Shown piece after piece: positions 11,900 to 22,373 of a stretch of DNA of 64,000 bases (the stretch's first letter is position 1; each line of letters starts with the position of its first letter). Source of the DNA: Ursus arctos (lineage: Eukaryota > Chordata > Mammalia > Carnivora > Ursidae); contig NW_026622764.1 in assembly GCF_023065955.2 (NCBI RefSeq), forward strand, positions 77,307,333 through 77,371,332, written 5' to 3'. The translations under genes and the position numbers were made by a program. Under the pieces are notes generated by a model. That model worked only from the letters and a program-made list of their open reading frames with translations. It was not told where the DNA came from and made no database searches.

Positions 11900-12090
11900 C
11901 CAATAATAATAGCTAACATGAATTTACTGTGGTGCCAGATACAGTTTTACATGTATTTTTGCATTTAATCATCTAAAGAGTCTCCCTAGTTAGGTGCAGT
12001 TGATATCTTCATTTTATTGCCAAAGAAATTGAAGCTTCAGTGGTCAGGTAACTTGCTCAAGGTCATACAGTTGGGTCATGGCCATCCATT
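11900..12090 (-). repeat. MIR fragment, minus strand
   Basis: Degenerate match to reverse MIR: a TTTTACATGTATTTTTGCATTTAATC-like segment followed by GAAATTGAAGC...AACTTGCTCAAGGTCA. An old mammal-wide SINE. Confidence 0.6.
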
Positions 12091-12489
12091 GAGAATTATG
12101 ACTATAGCAAGTTGAATACCTATTCATTACCAGGAAACTCAGGAAGGAGAAACAAGAGCAAGCTTGGGTTTGGTTATATTAAAAATAACACTAACTGTGG
12201 TCATTGGCCTTCTCTTGGCTTTTTTATATGCTGTTTCAATACAGATGCATCCAATCCCATAGTTTTAATTAATAAAATTTGATAATTTCCAAAATATTTC
12301 TGTACATGGTCTTTCCTTTTTTTTTGTTTTTTAAATTTTTTTCTTTTCTGTGTAGCTATTTCTTTTTTCAATTTTAGACTAATATATCCATCTGTAATCT
12401 CCATTTGAATGTTCCACAAATACTTCAGATTCCTTGTCTAAAACCAAAACTCCAAACCTGTTTTCACTCTGTTTCCTTTATCAATAAAT

Positions 12490-12840
12490 GATCCCATCAT
12501 TCAGTCAGATGCCCAGGCAGAAACTTAGCGTCATTCTTTACTCCTCCTTCCTCTTCCTTAGCCTCCAGAGCCACTCAGTTACCAATAATCCAGATATTTC
12601 TCAACTCTAAATCATATCTCTACTTCTACAATCCTAGATATATAACCACCATCATTTCTTGACAGAATTAAACTACCGCAGCTTCTGTCTCTGTACACTT
12701 AGTCTTCCTTACAGTTAGAAATCCATAATACAATCGGAGCAATCTTTCTAAGTATGAATTTGATTATGTTGCTCCTGCTTTTTTTACTTAAGTGCTGCCA
12801 ATGTTGCTTTCAGGATTAAATCAAAACAAAGCTTTTAGTT
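12490..12840. other. Possible L2-like remnant
   Basis: Text such as GATTATGTTGCTCCTGC with nearby CCTCCTTCCTCTTCC recalls the L2 3' region, but it is too diverged for me to place borders. No gene seen. Confidence 0.3.
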
Positions 12841-12841
12841 G

Positions 12842-13016
12842 GTTTGGTTTTGTTTTTAAAATTTATTTTAGAGGGGGGAGGGGCAGAGGGAGAGGTAGAA
12901 TTCAAGCCAACACTGCACTGAGAACGGAGCCTGATGTGGGGCTTGATCTCACAATCTGAGATCATGACCTGAGCCGAGGGCAGACGCTTAACTGACTGAG
13001 CCACTCAGACACCCCT
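12842..13016 (-). mobile_element. Older Can-SINE, minus strand, next to a splice acceptor
   Basis: Reversed SINE with diverged body, ending GCCACTCAGACACCCC. It stops 45 bp before the terminal ZMYM5 exon, leaving only a short native pyrimidine tract and branch-point region. Confidence 0.85.
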
Positions 13017-13061
13017 CTTTTTAACAATTCTAAGATAAAATTGCAATCTATTTCTCCCCAG

Positions 13062-13817
13062 ATGATGGAAACAAAATCAAAAAATTTGTCAGCATCAGAA
13101 AACAGAAAAAGGAATGCTGTTAGAGAAGAAAGTGAAAGAAAATTATATGGACCACTGAATATTCTTTTAGAAAAAAAAGAGGGAATACCAGAAAAAAAGG
13201 AAAAGACTTCAGAGCTACAGGTTTTGGCAGAATATAGCACAGATACATCACTGATCAAACAGGATGTGAATTCATCTTCTTCTGTGTTAACCATAGCTGA
13301 TAAATTTCAAGAGCCACTGGAAGAGAAAAAATCAGAAGACTGCATTATATCAGTTGTACTTTCTACAGACCCAGGTACATGGCCCCGAATTTTGAATACT
13401 AAACAACGGGACATTCTTGTTGAAAATGATCCACCTCAAGTAAGAAATTTTAACTTTCCAAAAGACAATACAGGAAGGAAATTTTCAGAAACTTACTACA
13501 CACGAATTCTTCCAAATGGTGATAAAACCACTAGATCCTGGTTACTTTATTCGACTTCAAAAGATTCTGTGTTTTGTTTATATTGCAAACTCTTTGGGGA
13601 AGGAAAAAATCAACTGAAGAATGAGAATGGGTGTAAAGATTGGCAGCATTTATCACATATTCTTAGCAAACATGAGGAAAGTGAAATGCATATCAACAAT
13701 AGTGTTAAGTATTCAAAATTAAAATCTGATTTGAAAAAAAATAAAACTGTGGAAGCTGCAGAACATGGATTACATGAGAATGAGAAAAATGATGGTGTGC
13801 TGTTGTTGTACACATAA
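13062..13817 (+). CDS. ZMYM5: ZMYM5 terminal coding exon, TTF-type zinc finger
   Basis: An acceptor TTTCTCCCCAG ends at 13061. The exon encodes 251 residues in phase 0, starting [18 protein letters not shown], with a stop at 13815-13817. The first ~115 residues are charged and low in complexity. Then comes a conserved block with [38 protein letters not shown] and [17 protein letters not shown]. Its cysteines (about residues 172 and 175) and histidines fit a TTF-type zinc finger, a fold shared with hAT-like transposases and other ZMYM proteins. The protein ends GVLLLYT, as I recall for ZMYM5. No transposase catalytic domain follows. ZMYM5 is a nuclear protein; repression of the presenilin-1 promoter has been reported. 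The ATG at 13041 is intronic and is not a start. Confidence 0.94.
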   Translation: MMETKSKNLSASENRKRNAVREESERKLYGPLNILLEKKEGIPEKKEKTSELQVLAEYSTDTSLIKQDVNSSSSVLTIADKFQEPLEEKKSEDCIISVVLSTDPGTWPRILNTKQRDILVENDPPQVRNFNFPKDNTGRKFSETYYTRILPNGDKTTRSWLLYSTSKDSVFCLYCKLFGEGKNQLKNENGCKDWQHLSHILSKHEESEMHINNSVKYSKLKSDLKKNKTVEAAEHGLHENEKNDGVLLLYT

Positions 13818-14430
13818 TATACTTGATGTGGTTCTTGACATAACAGGGTCTAAAATTTATTCAGAAAAGATCTGTACCCTAATGGTCAGTACCATTTTTG
13901 TTGGGAGGCTCCTAGAACTTCAACAGTTCGCAATAAGTATAATAGCAAATAAATAGTAAAAAATGTTTCTGTTCCAAATTCTAAAGCTAATTGGATTCAG
14001 TAGTTAATGCAGATTTCAATAAAGGCAATTGTTATTTTTCATTCTGTCAATTCACACCTTTTAAAATTGGCATTTGAGGGCTAACATTTAATGTGTTTGG
14101 TTAATTGTTTTGATTACTTTGAAAGAAGGAGAAAAAGGCTTCAATTTATCAATACTAGTTTGAACGGGATACTATATGACTGTTCTCATCATTATTAAAG
14201 TAAAAACATTTCAGAAACAGTTTGAAAGTAGAATGGAATCTGAAACTGCAGCTTTTGCTATTAAACCAAATACCTGTGATTTATTTCTTTTGGGTAAAAC
14301 ATTTTTTATTATTTGAGCAAAACAGCATTATTTGTTATATTAAGGTGATTAATTTGCATTTTATTGGTCTTAATTTATAAATGTTTTCACTTTTATTGCT
14401 GTGTGAGAACTGTAAGAATAAAGAGTGTAT
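13818..14430 (+). other. ZMYM5: ZMYM5 3' UTR (end inferred)
   Basis: AT-rich sequence after the ZMYM5 stop. AATAAA hexamers lie at 14018-14023 and 14417-14422. The second, followed by a GT-rich stretch (GAGTGTAT...TTTTTATGTTCGT), is a good candidate for the main cleavage signal. The exact end is inferred. Confidence 0.6.
14417..14422 (+). terminator. ZMYM5: Candidate ZMYM5 polyadenylation signal
   Basis: AATAAA about 600 bp after the stop, followed within 40 bp by T- and GT-rich sequence. An upstream AATAAA at 14018-14023 is an alternative. Confidence 0.5.
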
Positions 14431-15085
14431 ACCTATTTTTATGTTCGTACAAATCTAAGAAATATTAAAAATATATGAAGTCAATCTTTAGGTATTGTGG
14501 CAATTTTTTTTTCCTCTGAAGGAGACTACATGCTTCAATATGAGAAGTACACTGATGAAAATTAAGAATCTTTTTTCAAATGATCACTATTACCATCTCT
14601 ATATTTAGTTATTCTCCCTTTGTATCTGATTTCAGATACTACCTTTATCATATATTAAATTCTTACATACACTTGGGTTTTGTCTCAAAGCTATGGAACA
14701 AAATGACATATGAGCAATGACTAGAGCAGAACAAAGTGCATTCTGTTTGGTGGGATGACACTAGGAGTACTTGTAGACTCTGTCTGTGATGCCAGTGCAT
14801 AAAATTATTTTTAGAATACCTAGGAAAATCATTCTCATTAATTTATAATCATTTTGGTTTTTGGCACGGGACTGTTTCAGTCTTTCAGAGTTGGATTTGA
14901 ATGAAGCTTAATCCAGTTTACTCTTGGAGGCCTAAGAGGATACTCTAGAGAATATAACACAGGTTTTGAAGTTCCTTTCCAGATGATTAATGGGCCCATT
15001 ATTTCACCAAAACTTAACAGTTAATTGAATGACATTATATTAGACGCTTGGTATCTGTGGTATCTGAGTAAACTAATGCAATCAG
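14431..15085. other. Intergenic sequence, nothing recognised
   Basis: AT-rich, with no ORF of note and no repeat I can name with confidence. Confidence 0.5.
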
Positions 15086-15089
15086 CCAG

Positions 15090-15264
15090 TGGCTACGCCT
15101 TCAGCTTGGGTCATGATCCCAGGGTCCTGGGGAATCCAGTCCCCCATATCAGGCTCTTTGCTCAGTGGGGAACCTGCTTCTCTCTCTGCCTGCTGCTCCC
15201 CTGCTTCTATACACGTGCATGCTTTCTCTCTGACAAATTAATAAAATCTTAAAAAAAAAAAAAA
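15090..15264 (+). mobile_element. 5'-diverged Can-SINE, plus strand
   Basis: The head is incomplete; CCTTCAGCTTGGGTCATGATCC, CT-rich body and an A14 tail are clear (quoted in part: AGCTTGGGTCATGATCC). Confidence 0.8.
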
Positions 15265-15266
15265 TC

Positions 15267-15482
15267 TGGGGTACCTGAGTGGCTCAGTTGGTTGGGCATC
15301 TGCCTTCAGCTTGGGTCATGATCCCTGTGTCCTGGGATTGAGCCCCAGATCGGGCTCCCTGCTCAGCTGGGATCCTGCTTCTCCATCTCCCTCTGCCACT
15401 GCCTTCCTCTGCCTGCCTTTCCACCTGCTTGTGTGCCCACACACACTTTCTCTGTCAAATAAGTAAAATCTTTTAAAAAACA
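15267..15482 (+). mobile_element. Can-SINE, plus strand
   Basis: Head GGGGTACCTGAGTGGCTCAG directly after the poly-A of the previous SINE, so it may have used that tail as its target. Confidence 0.88.
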
Positions 15483-15702
15483 AAATTCTTTCATTTCTTC
15501 AACACACTGCACACCTATAAGGCACCATAAGCTCTTCATGTAGTAATGAACTAAATGTGAAAAATTCAAAAGATGTAGATGGTGGGTTTATCCATGTTCC
15601 CCGTCAATTTCATTCAACTTTTTGGCATGTGAAATTTTTCATAATGAAATGTTGAGGGAAAAATCAACTAAATTCAGAACATAATAAGAATAAATATCTC
15701 TA

Positions 15703-15893
15703 GGAGCACCTGGGTGGCTCAGTCGTTAAGCGTCTGCCTTCAGCTCAGTTTATGATTCTGGAGTCCTGGGATCAAGCCCCACATCAGGCTCCCTGCTTGG
15801 CGGGAAGTCTGCTTCTCCCTCTCCCACTCCCCTCGCTTGTGTTCCCTCTCTCACTGTCTCTCTCTCTGTCAAATAAATACAATCTTAAAAAAA
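15703..15893 (+). mobile_element. Can-SINE, plus strand
   Basis: Head GGAGCACCTGGGTGGCTCAG, CT-rich body, tail AAATAAATACAATCTTAAAA. AAATATCTCTAG and AAAATCTCTAG flank it, a diverged TSD. Confidence 0.9.
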
Positions 15894-16553
15894 AGAAAAT
15901 CTCTAGTCATGGGGAATAATTTTTTTCCATTATCAAGTTTTTTTAAATTGTAAAATTACTATGTTCTTACTGTAGAAGGAAGGAAGAAAACAGTTCAAGT
16001 CTTGTTTATCATCTACTTACCCTGCTGAAGGACTTGTCATCAGTGATCTGGACTGTACCAGGGTTTGTTTTCGTCTTTTTAATTTCATTGAGAAAAGGCA
16101 TTATGAAACATCTACCACTAATTTAAAACATTAGGAAGGACAACTCAGAATAACGGTCCTTAAGAAATGTCAATTTATTGGTTTTCTCATTTCACAGAGG
16201 ACAAGTGAAATTCTTTCAGAAATTTTTTATATGTACAAGGTACAATTTGCTACATAGGTTGTAAAAGTGAGTGAAGTAAAGAGCTCAAGTTCTGTAGAAA
16301 ATAATGCTTTATCATTTGAGATCATGTCACTCTTTATTTCAAAGCTTTGAAGTTCCCCATTGCTTTTAGTTTAAAACTCCCAACTCCTTGGCACATCATA
16401 AATAAGTAGCTGCAATCACGAGTGCAGATAATAGGGAAAGAGGTTGTAGACAAAGACAACATGAAGTACAAAATTGTAGAAGTGAATAGTGCTCTATAAT
16501 TGTGAATTATAAAGTGTGACCATGGTTGGATAAAATTAAGAATTTGAGAATTT
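15894..16553. other. Intergenic sequence with an L2-like patch
   Basis: No gene. About 16315-16410 (GATCATGTCACTC...TTTAAAACTCCCAACTCCTTGGC) resembles the L2 3' region. The rest is unassigned. Confidence 0.4.
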
Positions 16554-16740
16554 AGGGGTGCCTGGGTGGCTCAACAGGTGAACATCTTCCTTTGGCTTGA
16601 GTCATGATCCAAGGTCCTAGGGTCGAGCCCCCACAGCAGGCTTCCTGCTCAGTGGGGGGCCTGCTTCTCCCTTTCCCTCCGCCCCTCCCCTGCTCATGCT
16701 TGCTCTCTTGAATAGATAAATAAAATCTTTAAAAAAAATA
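16554..16740 (+). mobile_element. Can-SINE, plus strand
   Basis: Head GGGGTGCCTGGGTGGCTCAA, shortened CT-rich body, tail AAATAAAATCTTTAAAA. GAATTTGAGAATTTA and GAATCTGAGAATTTG flank it. Confidence 0.9.
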
Positions 16741-17055
16741 AGGAATCTGAGAATTTGACTACAGCTGAAAGAAAAATCTAAGGCAATGACCCAAGTCTTT
16801 GTTTTTGACAAAGTTAGTTTAGGAAAATTGTGTAATATTGAGGATGAGGTTTTCAGAAGCTTGTGATTTTTTTTAAGGCAACAGTGATTTTAAATGTAGA
16901 GAGTAGATGATTATGAACTAATGTTCTGGAAGTCAAATCTAGAATGAGGAGTAGTTAATCCAGTTTACTTCTACAGATAAATAAAGCAAGAGAAACCTAA
17001 AACCTGGGAAATAAAACTAACACCTCACACATATGCATGTTTAAAAAGACTTTCA
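16741..17055. other. Intergenic sequence, nothing recognised
   Basis: AT-rich, no ORF and no clear repeat. Confidence 0.45.
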
Positions 17056-17150
17056 TGGGGCTCGTGGCTGGCGCAGTTGATAGAACATGTAACTCTTGAT
17101 CTCAGGATTGTGAGTTCAAGCCCCATGTTTTAAGCTGACTTAGAAGAGAA
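17056..17150 (+). mobile_element. Short head-only tRNA-derived SINE
   Basis: GGGGCTCGTGGCTGGCGCAG, then CTCTTGATCTCAGG and a B-box-like GTTCAAGCCCC. It lacks the CT-rich body of the long Can-SINEs. Confidence 0.75.
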
Positions 17151-17262
17151 AACTTTCATAAGTCATATGCTTATAAATTAATTTAAAAAATCTAATAAAC
17201 CCCTAGTAAAACTGATCAAGGGATTTAAAAAAGCAAAAATAACCAATATCAAGAATCGCTGG

Positions 17263-17360
17263 AGGGGTGCCTACCTGGCTCAGTCAGTAGGGTGTGTGAC
17301 TCTTGATCTCAAGGTGGTGATTTGAGCCCCATTTTGGATGTGTAGGTTACTTTAAAAATC
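17263..17360 (+). mobile_element. Short head-only tRNA-derived SINE
   Basis: GGGGTGCCTACCTGGCTCAG, CTCTTGATCTCAAGG and GATTTGAGCCCC, with no CT-rich body and a short TTTAAAA end. Confidence 0.75.
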
Positions 17361-17482
17361 ACTAGAGATTCTATGGACATTAAAAACAAAAGGTTATGAA
17401 CAACGTAGGTCAAAGAATTTGACACATTTGTTGTAGTACACAAATCCTTTGAAAAACACAATTTACCAAATCTGCCCCAAGA

Positions 17483-17607
17483 GGGGCACCTGGGTGGTTC
17501 AGTCAGTCGAGTGTCCAACTCTTAATCTTGACTTCTTAATTTCAGGGTCATGAGTTCAAGCCCTGTGTTGGGCTCCATAAGTGGAGCCTACTTTAAAAAA
17601 AAAAAAT
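17483..17607 (+). mobile_element. Short tRNA-derived SINE with internal insertion
   Basis: GGGGCACCTGGGTGGTTCAG, then a duplicated TTAATCTTGACTTCTTAATT stretch, GAGTTCAAGCCC and an A12 tail. TCTGCCCCAAGA and TCTGTCCCAAGA flank it as TSD. Confidence 0.82.
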
Positions 17608-18239
17608 CTGTCCCAAGAAAAAATAGAAAATCTCAATAGCCCTGTCTCTATTAAAGAAATTGACTCTTAAATTACAAGCTTTTCCACAAAGAAAACTATA
17701 GGCTCAGATTCTCTTTCGGGTGAAATCTTCCTTAAGGAAGAAATAATACCGATCTTAAAAATACACAGTCCCAGAGAATAGAAAGGAAGGGTATTTCCCA
17801 ACTTGTTTTATAAGGCCAGAAATACCCTGATAACAAAACCTGACAAGAATAATACAAGAAAAGAAAATTATAGGCCATCTCTTTTATACTACAGTCCTAA
17901 CCAAAATATGAGAAATTGATTCCAGTAATAAAAGGGATGATACATCATAACCAAAGATTATTTCAGAAATAAAAGGCTAGTTTAACATTTGAAATCAATT
18001 GATACAATTTACCACACAGTAAAAGGAAAACAATACAAGCCATCTCGACAGAAAAAAGCACTTGATAAAACTCAACAGCCATTCATAATAAAAATTCAGC
18101 AAACTAAGAATAGAGGGAAACGTTAGGAAAAGGGGAACCTCAAAAAAAAAACCCTACAATTAACATCATAATAGTGAAATAACACTTTTCTCTCTGAGTT
18201 CAGGACAAGACAAAAATGTAAACTATTACCACTTCTTTT

Positions 18240-18502
18240 TTTTTATATATTTTTTTAATTATGTTAGTCACCATACAGTACATCTCTGGTTTCTGATGTA
18301 AAGTTCCATGATTCATTAGTTGCGTATAACACCCAGTGCACCATGCAATACGTGCCCTCCTTACTACCCATCACCAGCCTATCCCATTCCCCCATCCCCC
18401 TCCCTTCTGAAGCCCTCAGTTTGTTTTTCAGAGTCCATAGTCTCTCACGTTTCATTCCCGCTTCTGATTACCCCCCCTTTCTTTATCCCTTTCTTCTCCT
18501 TA
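18240..18502 (-). mobile_element. 5'-truncated L1 3' end, minus strand
   Basis: Reverse complement of the L1-D 3' UTR (compare 39905-40150): GTTAGTCACCATACAGTACA...TTCATTAGTTGCGTATAACA. A young L1 type with T-rich left end, inserted into L1-F. Confidence 0.88.
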
Positions 18503-18734
18503 AGATTTGACACCAGAAAACTTCTATTCAACGTTGCTTGACGTTCTAATCAGTTTAATAAGGCAAGGTAAATAAAGGTGTAAAGATTGGAAAGGATGAA
18601 TAAAACTCATTTGCATTTGACATGCCTATCTATGGAGAAAAACTAAAAGAATCTATGGCAAACTGTTAGAATTAAAATGAGAATTTAATAAGGAAATTAG
18701 TTGCAATGCCAAGATATTTTTTAAATTGTATTTC

Positions 18735-18838
18735 TGGGGTGCTGGCCAGCTCAGTGAGTGGAGCATGTGACTCTTGATCTCAGGGTTGTGAGTTCAAGCC
18801 CCACACTGTGTGCAGAGCTTACTCGAAAAAAAATTAAA
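18735..18838 (+). mobile_element. Short head-only tRNA-derived SINE
   Basis: GGGGTGCTGGCCAGCTCAG, CTCTTGATCTCAGGG, GAGTTCAAGCCCC and an A-rich end. Confidence 0.75.
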
Positions 18839-19180
18839 AATTTTAAAAATTAATTATAGTCCTATATATTAACAATAAACAATTAGAAAATTAGCGAAGT
18901 GCTGTTTACAATAGCCTCAAAAAATGAAATACATGGAAATAATATAGTAAAATAGATGCATAAACTCCTCCACACATTAGCCTATAAAACATTGAAGAAA
19001 ACATAAATAACCACTTTCCTAGATTGGAAGACTTGATATTAACATAAAATATGTCAGTTCTCCCAATGCTGATCTAGATTCATTACCATCCCAGTCAAAA
19101 TCTCAGTCTTGTGTGTGTTTGGTGGAAATTGATTCTAATGTTTATAGGAAATATGAAGTCTTAGAATAATAGCCAAAATA

Positions 19181-19292
19181 GGGGTGTCCAGCTGGCTTGG
19201 TCAGTAGAGCATGTGACTCTTGATCTAAGGGTTGTTAAGTTCGAGCCCCACATTGGGTGTGGAGATTACTTACAAATAAAATCTCAAAAAAG
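19181..19292 (+). mobile_element. Short head-only tRNA-derived SINE
   Basis: GGGGTGTCCAGCTGGCTTGG, GTGACTCTTGATCTAAGGG, GTTCGAGCCCC. TAGCCAAAATA and TAGCCAAAACA flank it. Confidence 0.8.
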
Positions 19293-19703
19293 TAGCCAAA
19301 ACATTCCTGAAACAGTAAATTTGTGGAGGATCTACCTACCCTGCCCTATCAATATATATTATAAAACTAGTGAAGTCTGATTTTGTGGAAAGGATAGCAA
19401 ATAGATCCATTGAGTAGAAAAGAGAGCCCAGAAATCAAACTACACACATATAAACATCTGGTTTACCTTTACAGTAAAGGTATTACTGCAATTCAGTGAA
19501 GAAAGGACGATTGATGGTTTTGTCAATAAATAATGCTAGGTAAATTGGATAGCCATATGAAAAAGTAAACCTTGACTCGTCTATCCACACCATGCACAAA
19601 AATGTATTTGAGATCGACCACAGACTTAAATATGAAAAGTAAAACAAAACTTCCATAAGAAAACACAGGAAAATATTTACATGACCTTGGAAGACACAAG
19701 TTT

Positions 19704-20085
19704 TTTAAAAGATTTTATTTGAGGGGCGCCTGGGTGGCACAGCGGTTAAGCGTCTGCCTTCGGCTCAGGGCGTGATCCCGGCGTTCTGGGTTCGAGCCCC
19801 ACATCGGGCTCCTCTGCTAAGAGCCTGCTTCTTCCTCTCCCACTCCCCTGCTTGTGTTCCCTCTCTCACTGGCTGTCTCTATCTCTGTTAAATAAATAAA
19901 TAAAATCTTTAAAAAAAAAGATTTTATTTGAGAGAGAGAGACAGAGCGCGTCAGGGGAGGGGCAGAGGGAGAAGCAGATGCCCTGCACAGCAAGGAGCCT
20001 GATGCGGGACTCAATCCTAGGCCCCTGGGGTCATGACCTAAGGCAAAGGCAGACCTTTAACCAACTGAGCCACCCAGGTGCCCAA
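19704..20085 (-). mobile_element. Can-SINE, minus strand, split by a plus SINE
   Basis: The reversed SINE starts at 19704 (TTTTAAAAGATTTTATTTGA), is interrupted at about 19722-19919, and resumes to CACCCAGGTGCCC at 20083. Confidence 0.88.
19723..19918 (+). mobile_element. Young Can-SINE nested in another SINE
   Basis: Head GGGCGCCTGGGTGGCACAGC, young-type body, AAATAAATAAA tail. TSD AAGATTTTATTTGA at about 19709-19722 and 19919-19932, taken from the host SINE. Confidence 0.92.
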
Positions 20086-20141
20086 GATACAAATTTCTTA
20101 AATAGGACTCAAAATGCAGTAAGCATAAAAATTAAAAACAG

Positions 20142-20334
20142 GGATGCCTGGGTGGCTCAGTTAGTTAAGCATCTGCCTTTGGCTCAGGTCATGATCCCAA
20201 GATCCTGGGATAGAGCCCCACATCGGGCTCTCTGCTCAGCAGGGAGCCTGCTTCTCCCTCTCCCTCTGCCTGCTGCTGCCCCTGCTTATGCTCTATCTCT
20301 GTGTCAAATGGATAAATAAAATCTTTGGAAAAAA
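20142..20334 (+). mobile_element. Can-SINE, plus strand
   Basis: Head GGGATGCCTGGGTGGCTCAG. TSD AAAATTAAAAACAG on both sides. Confidence 0.92.
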
Positions 20335-20340
20335 ATTAAA

Positions 20341-21345
20341 AACAGACTGGCAAATTGGTCTTCATTCAGAACTAAGAACGAAGAGATGGCAGCATCAGTG
20401 GCAGCATAGTTTTTGGATTATCCCTAATCGCCAATAAAAACAAAGCAAATAGCAAAACCAAAACCCATTTAAAAAAAAATTTTTTTTTTTACTGCAATAA
20501 ATGACAGAGTGTTCTCACAAACTGTATCAGCCCTCTGAGGAAAAGCAAAGCAAGGGGAATTCAATGGATCTGAAAATAGAAGGACTGCAAGAAAGCCAAC
20601 AAGTATTCACTGAAAGATACAGCTTGCCAATCCAAGAACTGACACTGGAAGGGGTTTTCCTAATTCAATAACTGATGAGTGTAAGGAGTCCATAGGAAGA
20701 CCCTATAGATCCGGAAACTGAACAGTTAGGGGTCCCTTCAGGGCAAGGCCCCACACAGAGAAATCAAAATTAAGCAGATCAGGAACAGTAGAGACCAAGC
20801 AAAGAGAGGTCTGGATTAAAGTGTAAAATGAGAACAGAATCAGGTAATCTCAGAATGCAGATTGACATAGTTTTTTAACACTACACAAAGACAACAGATG
20901 AAAGTTCTCTGAAGTACAAAAGCTACCTGAACTACACTTCCTAATAATTCCAGAGAACTAAATTCAACCTACAAAAAAGCAACAAAATATCAAGGCCAAA
21001 CCCCAACAAAATTATTATAAGAAAAAGGAGAATAAGAAACAGAAATCCAAAGAGGTAATGAAAATATGCTAGAAAGACATGCTCAGAAAACATCAAAACT
21101 GCAACATATTACTTAAAAACAAGATTCAAAAAGGAAAAAAAGTCAAGAAAATGATTCCCAATTCGACAGAATCTTAATCAGAAAAACTCAGAAATGAAGG
21201 CACATATGTCAAGAAAAAATTAGAAATAAAAATGTCAGAAATAAAGACTAAGATAGAAGGAACATGAGAATGAATAAATACAACATATAGTGCCTTAAAA
21301 GAAAAAGTGAAATGGAGGACTTTAAAAAATTTATTTATTTATTTT
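20341..21345. other. A-rich intergenic sequence, possibly very old L1
   Basis: A-rich on the + strand with text like AAGAAAAAGGAGAATAAGAA. It could be a decayed L1 ORF1/5' region, but I cannot align it. No ORF of note. Confidence 0.35.
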
Positions 21346-21359
21346 ATTATTTTTGATTT

Positions 21360-21548
21360 TTTAAAAAAGACTTTATTTCTTTGAGAGAGAGAAACTGTGA
21401 ATCGGAGGAGGAGCAGAGGGAAAAGGACCAGCAGACTCTGTGCTGAGCACAGAGCCTGACTTGGGGCTCGATCCTATGACCCCGAGACCACAGCCTGAGC
21501 TGAAATCAAGAGTTGGATACTTAACAGGCTGAGCCACCCAGGTGCCCC
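21360..21548 (-). mobile_element. Can-SINE, minus strand
   Basis: Reversed body with GAGAGAGAGAAACTG and head ending CCACCCAGGTGCCCC. Confidence 0.88.
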
Positions 21549-21559
21549 TTATTGATTTT

Positions 21560-21653
21560 ATTTTTAATTAAGCTCTACACCATTAGACTTGAACTCACGA
21601 CCCTGAGATCAAGAGTTGCATGCTCTACTAACTGAGCTAGCCAGGGGCCCCTA
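21560..21653 (-). mobile_element. Short head-only tRNA-derived SINE, minus strand
   Basis: TTGAACTCACGACCCTGAGA, GCATGCTCTACTAACTGAGC and a GGGGCCCC end. It is close to an anticodon-arm-like tRNA half but is not a functional tRNA. Confidence 0.75.
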
Positions 21654-21679
21654 AATGGGGGACATTTTTAAGAATAAAA

Positions 21680-22370
21680 AAGAAATGGAGATCACACCCA
21701 GTGGCCCATCAACCCTGTGCCCATGGCTCATGAAGATAAAGATCTAGCACTTAGAGCACATTTTCCCACCCATGGGGCCACGGTGGACCAATGGAGATAC
21801 CCAGGGTACAGCTGGTATGAGAAACTACTTGAATAATGGAAGTAGATGTGTTGAAGCAGAATCCTGATTTGTCAACAGGCTTCATATCCACTGATTCCTC
21901 ATGATGGAGTGGGGGTTGCACACTCTTGCAAAAGTGTTGAACCTTCAGATTTTAGGAACTAGTGGATCTTTGATATATATCAAAGAACATTCTGTTGTGG
22001 ATCCAGTGGTAAAGAAAATGGAATTTTGTGCCGCTTACATCCCATTCACAAATTTAGTGTCAGTTAATGCAAGGCTGGTAGGTGCTCCTCACCCAGAGAA
22101 CCCTGGAATGACCACGCTGATACAAGAAGCTGCCACTACTGTGAAAGGAATAGCCGAGGGAGGCATATGGAAGTTTAAAGACAAACACTATGTCATCTGA
22201 TCCAAAGAATGGTCAAGGTGCCTTGGAAGCGGTGATCAGCAGACTTCCTGCAGAGTGGGTGGGCCTGTGAGAGTCTGTGGAACACAGTGCATATTCAGAG
22301 GGCCAAGAACACAGAAAACACAGAAGTTAAGAAGCACCGTCTACATTTTGTTTGTCAGGAAAAAAAAAAA
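21680..22370 (+). pseudogene. Unidentified retrocopy-like segment with a 99-codon ORF
   Basis: Sequence with protein-like composition in several frames: AHEDKDLALRAHF near 21728-21766, then an open frame 21901-22200 ending [18 protein letters not shown]. Coding-like text seems to move between frames, with stops, and the segment ends in an A14-rich run (22360-22373). That pattern fits a processed pseudogene of a conserved mammalian mRNA. I could not name the parent. The frame at 21901-22200 might instead be chance, but its composition differs from the A-rich L1 sequence around it. Confidence 0.4.
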
Positions 22371-22373
22371 AAA

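Larger units (their letters stand above)
961..13061 (+). other. ZMYM5: ZMYM5 last intron, repeat-filled
   Basis: A 12.1-kb intron with GT at 961-962 and AG at 13060-13061. It is mostly two overlaid minus-strand L1s plus Can-SINEs in both orientations. Non-repeat or weakly repetitive stretches are 961-1165, 10600-11030, 11493-11900 and 12130-12490, where I saw no coding exon. The two flanking exons join in phase, so no intervening exon is needed. Confidence 0.8.
17160..19703 (+). mobile_element. Old L1 ORF2 fragment (L1-F), plus strand
   Basis: L1 ORF2 sense-strand text is recognisable throughout, for example TTATAGGCCATCTCT and ACAGTAAAAGGAAAA near 17860-18060 and GGTCTTAT-region text to 19700. 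It is interrupted by several short SINEs and an L1 3' fragment. Stops occur in every frame. It is an old L1M-type copy, 5' and 3' truncated. Confidence 0.65.

Noticed and set aside
13041..13061. ATG at 13041 as a ZMYM5 start
   Set aside because: It lies in the intron before the acceptor AG at 13060-13061. The exon joins in phase to the MYM exon instead.
21560..21653. Possible tRNA gene
   Set aside because: It has tRNA-like B-box text but diverged arms and the GGGGCCCC end of a SINE. It is one of several similar copies.
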